DNA of 13,297 bases, taken from contig DUHF01000201.1 in assembly GCA_013331015.1 (NCBI GenBank), forward strand, positions 1 through 13,297, written 5' to 3'. Numbering within the stretch: the stretch's first letter is position 1; every line of letters starts with the position of its first letter. Below the pieces are notes generated by a model. That model did no database searches. It had not been told where the DNA came from and worked only from the letters and a program-made list of their open reading frames with translations. A program made the translations under genes and the position numbers. The stretch comes from Methanoregula sp. (GTDB lineage Archaea; Halobacteriota; Methanomicrobia; Methanomicrobiales; Methanospirillaceae). Shown one piece after another: positions 7,507-12,506 of this stretch.

Positions 7507-7534
7507 GGGGTGGGAGGGGGTAGGGGAGGGGGGG
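7507..7534 (+). other. G-quadruplex-capable tail of part B
   Basis: Five G runs of three or more occur on the plus strand (7507-7510, 7512-7514, 7516-7520, 7523-7526, 7528-7534), separated by only one or two bases. This meets the canonical quadruplex pattern. The tail of copy 2 (5896-5933) is similar but has one longer loop. Confidence 0.6.
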
Positions 7535-7648
7535 TGATACAACAAGTCAGGTCACCGCTCGTTTCTATCACAAATTTGATCCGCAGCCAGTTGATAGAGC
7601 GATAAAAATAATCTGAGCCTGGCTTTTGTATAAATGCTCAAGGACGAG

Positions 7649-8442
7649 TTACTTTCGAGATCGATATGCCTGATGGGGATGACTGATATTTTCAGGATAT
7701 CGGAGTTCAAGCAGCCCTTCTTTCACCATCTTGGAAACGTAATGAACACTTACCGAATCGCGCGAGCGGCTGAGCATCGTGGCAATTTCTTCAACCGATA
7801 CGAAATCATTCTCACAGATAATAAGAATCGCCTGACGCATGAGATCCGGAGATGTCCGCTTTTTCCCTTTGAGCAGGGAAAATACCTTTTGATTGATTGC
7901 CTCATAACGGGGTCCAAATTTTTTATGAAGGGGTGTATCCCCGTTGTGTAAGGGGCTCTCCTTATCTTGATCTGGGATGGCATCAAGCCGGGACTGGACG
8001 GTACCTTCAGTATCGACCACGGGTACACCAGCGAAAGTGTATACCATTGCCCGGGTTGCTCCAGCTGACTGGAGAAATCTGCGCGAGACCAGATCTTTCA
8101 ATTCCTTCGATAGGTCGTGCGGGTGGATATCCGACATCTCCTTAATTCGTGCATGGGTTACACTGCCTTCAATGGAGACAGTAGCAAGTGCGAGTTTCTG
8201 CTCTTGGGATAATTCGTTAAATTCTGATCCGAACCTGCTTTCAAGACTATTCATGACGGCATCTGGAAGAAGGCTCATCATCCGCATGAGGAGGAGTGTC
8301 TGTTCGGGATTGAATTTTTCTCTAAGTTCCGGGAGACGCCAGAGCTGTTCTCTCCAGTTCTGAAAAATTTTCGGAAGACCGGAACCCGCCCGTTCTCCAT
8401 ATCCAATGAGATCGAACATCGTCTGGAGGTTTCTGTTGCGGC
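7649..8442 (-). pseudogene. C-terminal remnant of an AlbA_2/HATPase_c_4-type DNA-binding regulator
   Basis: Roughly 265 codons stay open from about 8442 down to TAA at 7649-7651. The first residues 'DCRNRNLQTMFDLIGYGERAGSGLPKIFQNW' match the end of the HATPase_c_4 domain (RecG-like/Schlafen AlbA_2 regulator family), with the characteristic E-AGSG-KI signature. Next come a linker and a winged-helix-like C-terminus ('SVEEIATMLSRSRDSVSVHYVSKMVKEGLLEL'). Full-length family members carry an N-terminal AlbA_2 domain, absent here. At about 8442 the sequence switches abruptly to the aminotransferase 3'-end copy. The open frame can be read further to GTG 8494, but those residues (MGPAVVCLVNGAAAG) are the aminotransferase copy in a wrong frame. 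A short protein from ATG 8415 cannot be excluded. The reading frame is otherwise intact, so truncation may be recent. Confidence 0.72.
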
Positions 8443-8620
8443 AATCGCTTCCCGCAGCCGCTCCATTGACGAGGCATACGACAGCTGGACCCACCCCGGC
8501 GCATCGAACGCACTGCCGGGTGTTGCCGCAACGTGCCCCTTGTCGAGCCAGCAGCTGGCAACCTCAACATCATCACCGGCAACCCGGACAAAAGCATAGA
8601 ACGCACCATCAGCCGTGGAA
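8443..8620 (-). pseudogene. Aminotransferase 3'-end fragment, copy 1 (farthest, most diverged)
   Basis: On the minus strand this reads 'TADGAFYAFVRVAGDDVEVAS' then 'WLDKGHVAATPGSAFDAPGWVQ' up to 'SMERLREAI'. That aligns without gaps to the C-terminus of the aminotransferase at 12340-12510. I count about 20 differences in about 165 bases, but only about six amino-acid changes, mostly conservative. It therefore looks derived from a diverged functional gene rather than from random decay. It lacks the last eight codons and stop, being fused at 8442 to the AlbA_2-type remnant. 8621-8906 to its right holds nothing I can identify; an open frame at 8626-8910 has no recognisable features. Confidence 0.88.
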
Positions 8621-8906
8621 GATTTTCATTCGCCCGGGATCCCAAAATCTCCTGATGTATAAGAGCGATATGTCGATCTCTCCTGGACTTTCCGACACGT
8701 TTCCCGCATGTACGTATCAGATCGACAGAGGGGATTCTGATTGTATGACAAGCCCGGATTTCTAAAAAACCAGATGTGATCCCAATCGAGAATGAACGAT
8801 CGATCCGAATGTATCACACCATATTTTTGGACATGGCAGGATAGTCCCTGTGTCCACATGCAATAGCGGAAAAAAACAAAGGAATCATCGATCCCCTCTG
8901 GGGTGA

Positions 8907-9161
8907 TCACCGGTCATACACATTCTTGCGTAAACCCACTTTAAGAATCCAGATTTTCAGGTCAGTATCGTCAATTGTGAGAACTGCGCGATATTTTCCG
9001 ACACGCTGGTGATACCATGGATATCCTTCACAGGGTTCTGCCGTGCGATGGGGATCATCAGCAATGGATTCAATCCTGGTAACAATGCGATCTGCCTGAT
9101 CACGGGATAATTTCGCAAGATCTCTTTCAGATTTGCGAGTCCAAAAAAGAGTGTATGTCAA
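8907..9161 (-). CDS. relE: RelE/ParE-superfamily toxin
   Basis: 84 residues starting at a TTG codon (9161) that directly follows the antitoxin stop TAA (9164-9162), with no intervening base. Family features are visible: 'TLFWTRKSERDLAKLSRDQADRIVTRI' for the paired N-terminal helices, 'DPHRTAEPCEGYPWYHQRVGKYRAVLTI' for the central strands with basic residues and the 'G-YRA' core, and 'LKVGLRKNVYDR' as the closing strand. RelE members cleave mRNA in the ribosomal A site, while ParE members poison gyrase. The conserved arginines and 'VGLRKNVY' end favour RelE. It lies between aminotransferase fragments 1 and 2, with its antitoxin upstream. The symbol denotes family. Confidence 0.85.
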   Translation of the reverse strand: MTYTLFWTRKSERDLAKLSRDQADRIVTRIESIADDPHRTAEPCEGYPWYHQRVGKYRAVLTIDDTDLKIWILKVGLRKNVYDR

Positions 9162-9311
9162 TTATATCCCAAGCTTTGCCCGGAGCTCTTTGGTCGTGGA
9201 GACACGTCCTTTTTTAATGTCTTCCTGAGCTTCGGCAATATCCCGCAGGTCCTGTTCATCAAAATCGTCTTTGGAACACGACTTCTTGCGGGGCTTGACA
9301 AGGACCGGCAT
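9162..9311 (-). CDS. relB: Small RelB-type antitoxin (49 aa)
   Basis: Translated by hand from ATG 9311 on the minus strand to TAA 9164-9162: starts 'MPVLVKPRKKSCSKDDFDE', continues 'QDLRDIAEAQEDIKKGRVST' and ends 'TKELRAKLGI'. The closing 'EDIKKGRVSTTKELRAKLG' is the pattern seen at the C-terminus of short RelB/Phd-like antitoxins preceding RelE toxins. The N-terminus is short and basic, so a full DNA-binding domain may be missing or minimal. It abuts relE directly, giving translational coupling. Its job is to neutralise the toxin and probably co-repress the operon. It is easily overlooked because of its length. Confidence 0.8.
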   Translation of the reverse strand: MPVLVKPRKKSCSKDDFDEQDLRDIAEAQEDIKKGRVSTTKELRAKLGI

Positions 9312-9327
9312 GATATGTATTATTACA

Positions 9328-9341
9328 CGTTCTGAATATTC
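9328..9341 (-). promoter_or_regulatory. TATA-like/dyad region upstream of relBE
   Basis: GAATATTC (9334-9341), a perfect 8-base palindrome in AT-rich sequence, is centred about 26 bases before the relB ATG. This is the archaeal TATA spacing for a leaderless message. The dyad could also serve autoregulation. Positional inference only. Confidence 0.35.
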
Positions 9342-9428
9342 AAAATTGTGATCGATCTTTGCACAGGGTGAAAAAAATTTGAAAATCCTTAGTGGCCGGC
9401 ATAAAAAAATTTACCGAAAAAGGAGCAC

Positions 9429-9446
9429 TAAAACAGTGATTCTACC
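9429..9446 (-). repeat. 18-bp flank shared with aminotransferase fragment 3
   Basis: TAAAACAGTGATTCTACC is identical at 9429-9446 and 10821-10838. It spans the stop codon and the first downstream bases of fragments 2 and 3. The full gene at 12318 has a different 3' flank, sharing only short pieces such as GATTCTA. Confidence 0.8.
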
Positions 9447-9652
9447 CAACTTTCTTAATCCTCTCCATCGCTTCCCGCAGCCGCTCCATTGACGTGGCAT
9501 ACAACAGCCGGACCCACCCCGGCGCATCGAACGCACTCCCCGGGGTTGCCGCAACATGCCCCTTGTCGAGCCAGCGGGACGCAACTTCCATATCGTCGCC
9601 CGAAACCTTCACGAACGCATAGAACGCACCCTCGGCCGGGGCTGTCGAGGGA
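9442..9652 (-). pseudogene. Aminotransferase 3'-end fragment, copy 2
   Basis: Minus-strand frame 'TAPAEGAFYAFVKVSGDDME' through 'WLDKGHVAATPGSAFDAPGW' to 'LREAMERIKKVG' and a TAG stop (9444-9442). I count about six differences from the full gene over about 165 bases (about 96% identity). It keeps its own C-terminus (KKVG, versus RGVE in the full gene). Similarity fades right of about 9650, where unrelated AT-rich DNA leading to the lipoprotein promoter begins. No start codon or upstream coding region is present, so it is a displaced gene end rather than a gene. Confidence 0.9.
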
Positions 9653-9758
9653 GTGTGAAAAAATGTGGGGTAAATTCACGCAAGCTGAACAACCAAACTT
9701 CACTTAGGGAACGACAGGAATCCAGAAAAGAGAATTACTCATCAGCAAATTCAAATAA

Positions 9759-9771
9759 AAAGATATATTTA
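9759..9771 (+). promoter_or_regulatory. TATA box of the lipoprotein gene
   Basis: AAGATATATTTAG, preceded by AAATAAA, lies 25-30 bases before ATG 9795. This is an excellent archaeal TATA spacing for a leaderless or near-leaderless transcript. No Shine-Dalgarno-like sequence precedes the ATG. Confidence 0.6.
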
Positions 9772-9794
9772 GTTCCAATAAATAATCGGTTTGT

Positions 9795-10805
9795 ATGCAG
9801 AATTGCAACAAATTTTTTCTCATTGCCTTTTTTTTAGGGATAATTCTTACAACCGGTTGCATAAATACAGGGGTTGATCAATCGTTGGATCCAGACATTC
9901 CCATTACAACCCCTGCCTCAACACAACCTGGCGCTGTTATCACGACATCTCCACCCTCATTTACATTTACCAGACAGATGCTGACAATGACCAATGGCAG
10001 CTATACGATAAATGCGACGTTTCCCCGGGTTTCCGGCGAGTTGCCGGTGTATTCCCTCCAAAAACCCAATTTCACGAAAGCGTGGGTGAAGACACTTGCT
10101 GAAGATCTGGGTATGTCACCGGACATCATCGAATCAGATAATGGTTTTTCAGTAAATTCTTCGGACATTGGGAAATACTACTTCTATATTCGTAAAGATA
10201 CAGGAGAGATCAGCTTCCAGAACTTCAGCGGAAGATCTGGTCAGCCGCAGCCCCCGACCCAGGCAATTTCTGACGCCAATAACTTCCTGAATAAACACGG
10301 TATAATGCCTGCGGATGCATATGAACCCGTTGTAAATTATAATGGGGGTCAAAGCATCTCTCCATCAGGGAAACCTCAAATAGACTGGCAAACGAGCGTT
10401 ATAAACTATAAAAGAAAAATCAATGGATTACCGGTTTACGGGGCGGCTGCCAAACTGGAAGTGGAATTGGATTCTAATGGAAATATCATCGGAATTCATA
10501 AAAACTGGCCTGAATATCAAATTAATAAAACCAGTATAGCAAAGTCCCCTGAAATGGCATTTTTTGATTCTGAGAATTACATAAACACACATGGGCTTTA
10601 TTGGAATGCATTTCCGTTTTGGCCTGAAAAAATCGTAATCCACCAGATAGGTTTTGTTTATGTGCAGGGTATTAGAAATGAGAGTGGTTATCTGAAACCT
10701 GCGTATGTGTTTTGGGGGGACGGAATTCAGGGAGATAAATCTGATCGTTTTAGTTCCGCTATTATTGTTTCAGCGATAGATGGAGATCCGGAATGTAGGA
10801 TATAA
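9795..10805 (+). CDS. Predicted secreted lipoprotein of unknown function
   Basis: 336 residues from ATG 9795. Residues 1-21 form a signal peptide with K6, a hydrophobic core (FFLIAFFLGIIL) and a lipobox 'LTTGC', so C22 should be lipidated and the protein anchored outside the membrane. A low-complexity Thr/Pro/Ser linker follows (about 25-55), then a mature domain with aromatic beta-strand segments. The portion 'INGLPVYGAAAKLEVELDSNG' followed by 'NIIGIHKNWPEY' resembles PepSY/FTP-like modules in which a strand pair reads NG-PV-G...V-LD..G.I; this is a weak analogy. Several N-x-S/T sites suit archaeal glycosylation. AT-rich compared with the kinase and aminotransferase genes, suggesting separate origin. 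It lies alone between aminotransferase fragments 2 and 3, on the opposite strand. Confidence 0.85.
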   Translation: MQNCNKFFLIAFFLGIILTTGCINTGVDQSLDPDIPITTPASTQPGAVITTSPPSFTFTRQMLTMTNGSYTINATFPRVSGELPVYSLQKPNFTKAWVKTLAEDLGMSPDIIESDNGFSVNSSDIGKYYFYIRKDTGEISFQNFSGRSGQPQPPTQAISDANNFLNKHGIMPADAYEPVVNYNGGQSISPSGKPQIDWQTSVINYKRKINGLPVYGAAAKLEVELDSNGNIIGIHKNWPEYQINKTSIAKSPEMAFFDSENYINTHGLYWNAFPFWPEKIVIHQIGFVYVQGIRNESGYLKPAYVFWGDGIQGDKSDRFSSAIIVSAIDGDPECRI

Positions 10806-10810
10806 CCAGT

Positions 10811-10822
10811 ATTTATTTTTTA
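10811..10822 (+). terminator. T-rich termination tract after the lipoprotein gene
   Basis: TATTTATTTTTT starts six bases after the lipoprotein stop codon. Oligo-T tracts terminate transcription in archaea without needing a hairpin. It also marks the boundary with fragment 3 on the other strand. Confidence 0.5.
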
Positions 10823-10838
10823 AAACAGTGATTCTACC
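10821..10838 (-). repeat. 18-bp flank shared with aminotransferase fragment 2
   Basis: Identical to 9429-9446 and positioned the same way across the stop codon of the fragment. Confidence 0.8.
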
Positions 10839-10911
10839 TCACCCCCCATATCCGCTCCATCGCTTCCATATCGTCGCCCGCAACCTTCACGAACGCAGAG
10901 AACGCCCCGTA
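10834..10911 (-). pseudogene. Aminotransferase 3'-end fragment, copy 3, with in-frame internal deletion
   Basis: The minus strand reads 'YGAFSAFVKVAGDDME' joined directly to 'AMERIWGVR' and TAG. Relative to the full gene, about 40 codons between DDME and AMERI are missing. The deletion joins at CTTCC (plus strand), a 5-base microhomology present at both source positions in copy 2. Right of about 10911 (CGCCCCGT) similarity stops. An open frame reaches back to 11055 (73 codons, starting MGQFCSDVKRP) through unrelated sequence. I see no evidence that it is expressed. Confidence 0.85.
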
Positions 10912-11035
10912 TACCAAATACTGATACCGAACAATATCCGGAGAACCCTTGTCTGGAGAGTTCAAAAAATTGATATCTGATACGGGGGGTGAAAGGGAAA
11001 CGACATCCATTGTTGAATCCGTTGGTCTTTTCACA

Positions 11036-11377
11036 TCAGAGCAGAATTGACCCAAAGAAAAAAGAAATAAAATTCATAACAAATGAGCAGAGCAATGCCA
11101 CCTTTGGATCCAGCTTTAAAACCTTGTTGAGAATCAATGCCTCCGTAAAAGCAACGAATAACTCACCGACAGGAATGTAGTATACATCCAGGTATACAGG
11201 AAGAACGAACCAGAGATAAGGAAGCGTAAGTGCAGTACAGAGAACACCGGCAGCGGTGATACGTGTAATTGAGAGAGTGGTCTGGCGAAAATAATACCTA
11301 ACGAGAATTATCAGGACCGGAATTTCGAGAATCCAAGTGGTAACTAGTGCGAGAAGAAATTGTGTTTCGAAGATCAT
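11036..11377 (-). CDS. Small multi-pass membrane protein, function unknown
   Basis: 113 residues from ATG 11377, chosen over an upstream GTG/ATG-type start at 11428 because it lies one base after the stop codon of the preceding gene (TAG-A-ATG). That leaves a tidy operon junction instead of a 50-base overlap. Three to four hydrophobic segments are visible: 'FLLALVTTWILEIPVLIILV', 'ITAAGVLCTALTLPYLWFVL', 'IPVGELFVAFTEALILNKVL' and 'VALLCSFVMNFISFFFGSIL'. Glu in the first and third segments (LEIP, GELFVAFTEA) is notable. It resembles small conserved membrane proteins seen next to secreted proteins in methanogens, though I cannot name a family. Co-transcribed with the secreted protein upstream, it may act with it in secretion, anchoring or modification; this is inference. 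Confidence 0.75.
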   Translation of the reverse strand: MIFETQFLLALVTTWILEIPVLIILVRYYFRQTTLSITRITAAGVLCTALTLPYLWFVLPVYLDVYYIPVGELFVAFTEALILNKVLKLDPKVALLCSFVMNFISFFFGSILL

Positions 11378-11378
11378 T

Positions 11379-12203
11379 CTAACATACAGCTCCAAAGAAA
11401 TTGAGGAGACCACAATAGAGGGATTCAACCGGACTTTGAGGGATATAGCGAGAGGAACGATGTAAAGTCTCTACTGGCTCCGTGACAGGAGAGAGATGAA
11501 AAGAGTAATAATAGATGGCGGGTTGACCATTCGTCCATGACAGATTGACTTTCTTCAGAAGAGGATAGCATTGTGTTATTTCACGATTATAAATCCCGAC
11601 GCAGTCTTTCTGGGTGGAATTCCCCTCATGGGGGTCAGGATTTAGTTGTATGAGATAATCTTCACAGGGATAATTTCGAACAGTTATCGGCTGCATTACT
11701 TTTCTGTTACACTCCAGATATTCAGGAGTAAAATTATAGAATTCCGATTTTCCGTTCATTACAATCCGGATGTCATAAAACTCTTCCAGAGTATACCGCC
11801 TTGTCCCCGTAGTATTCCACAATGTATACGTTTCATTTCCATGGGATCCGGTCAGTTCGCAGACAAACGTGGGTTCTTCAGTATTCCTCCCATGATACCA
11901 GGTCATCTTCGTAACCGGAGAACAATTTTCTGACGAACAGGTTCCATCTAGCATAAAGTAAAATGCCCACGGGTTGGAATAGTCCCCCCTTTCAAAGGAG
12001 TCGTACGAGCTCGGGCGATAAGAAGAGACAATGGAACAGTTGATAGTATAATTGAGATTCCCATTGGCCAAAAAATCCTCATTTTCAATAATAAATACTG
12101 ACATTATTCCTTTTACCGGGATATTGGCAGAAACAGGAGTGATGATCACAACAAGAACCACTGCACACAACAAACAATGCATGTACCGGTTCAGGACAAT
12201 CAC
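11379..12203 (-). CDS. Secreted cysteine-rich protein, function unknown
   Basis: 274 residues from GTG 12203; ATG 12182 would start seven codons later and remove R6 of the signal peptide n-region. Residues 1-26 are a signal peptide (CLLCAVVLVVIITPVSA, cleavage near SANIP). The mature part has ten cysteines, suggesting disulphides, and about seven N-x-S/T sequons (NYT, NCS, NET, NTT, NFT, NST, NLS), as expected for an archaeal cell-surface or exported glycoprotein. No lipobox, no clear C-terminal anchor and no recognised domain. The stop is one base before the membrane-protein start, so the two form an operon. The pair lies between aminotransferase fragment 3 and the full gene, and is AT-richer than either, pointing to acquisition. 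Confidence 0.82.
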   Translation of the reverse strand: MIVLNRYMHCLLCAVVLVVIITPVSANIPVKGIMSVFIIENEDFLANGNLNYTINCSIVSSYRPSSYDSFERGDYSNPWAFYFMLDGTCSSENCSPVTKMTWYHGRNTEEPTFVCELTGSHGNETYTLWNTTGTRRYTLEEFYDIRIVMNGKSEFYNFTPEYLECNRKVMQPITVRNYPCEDYLIQLNPDPHEGNSTQKDCVGIYNREITQCYPLLKKVNLSWTNGQPAIYYYSFHLSPVTEPVETLHRSSRYIPQSPVESLYCGLLNFFGAVC

Positions 12204-12224
12204 ACACCGTACTGATGAAAATGG

Positions 12225-12251
12225 GATGATATCATTTGATAAAATTTTATC
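12225..12251 (-). promoter_or_regulatory. Palindromic promoter region of the secreted/membrane protein operon
   Basis: Two perfect palindromes lie upstream of GTG 12203: ATGATATCAT (12225-12234) and GATAAAATTTTATC (12238-12251). The first is centred about 27 bases before the start, the TATA position for a leaderless mRNA. The second sits just upstream, where a regulator could bind. Function inferred from position. Confidence 0.4.
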
Positions 12252-12269
12252 ACTGCTTGTATATTACAT

Positions 12270-12281
12270 TTATTAAAAAAA
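12270..12281 (-). terminator. Oligo-T tract downstream of the aminotransferase gene
   Basis: On the minus strand CATTTTTTTAATAA follows the aminotransferase stop by about 40 bases. A T7 run is a plausible archaeal terminator. It lies upstream of the next operon on the same strand, separating the two. Confidence 0.4.
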
Positions 12282-12317
12282 TGAAGATTCTGGATGTGAG
12301 ATTCTATGATTCAAAAT

Positions 12318-12506
12318 TTACTCCACCCCCCTTATCCTCTCCATCGCTTCCCGCAGCCGCTCCATTGACGTGGCATACGACAGCCGGACCCACCCCGGCG
12401 CATCGAACGCACTGCCCGGGGTTGCCGCAACATGCCCCTTGTCGAGCCAGCGGGACGCAACCTCCATATCGTCGCCTGCAACCTTCACGAACGCATAGAA
12501 CGCCCC
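12318..12506 (-). repeat. Parent copy of the repeated aminotransferase 3' end
   Basis: This is the segment of the full gene that recurs in the three downstream fragments. Its right limit coincides with the codons for 'DGAFYAF', where all three fragments lose similarity. The shared core on the coding strand is close to GCGTTCTATGCGTTCGTGAA. The C-terminus after AMERI differs between copies (RGVE, KKVG, WGVR), so the extreme 3' ends are not simple duplicates of one another. Confidence 0.85.

Larger units (their letters stand above)
6643..7534. repeat. Composite repeat element, copy 3 (A-X-B with enlarged X)
   Basis: Part A (6643-6928) and part B (7371-7534) match copy 2 closely. Part X (6929-7370) is about 290 bases longer than in copy 2. 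It contains a duplicated segment: GGAACCCCCCTCCCGGACC...GGGCTTTGCCCATGCC at 7001-7038 and a related version at 7290-7327, flanking about 250 bases of unrecognised DNA. Within that insert, 7130-7146 (GGCTCCTCCGAAGGAGA) resembles a hairpin of part A at 5362-5378. The whole 6569-7648 stretch holds no gene I can support; open frames here are not conserved between copies. Confidence 0.83.

Noticed and set aside
4838..7534. Insertion sequence with transposase
   Set aside because: No transposase frame, no DDE motif and no convincing terminal inverted repeats at the element ends.
7028..7537. 169-codon plus-strand open frame across parts X and B of repeat copy 3
   Set aside because: Its frame is not preserved in the other copies, its composition is odd, and it ends in the G-rich tail. 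Non-coding repeat is the better reading.
8626..8910. 94-codon minus-strand open frame between fragment 1 and relE
   Set aside because: No family resemblance, unusual composition, no promoter or ribosome signal. It might be a decayed gene, but I cannot support it.
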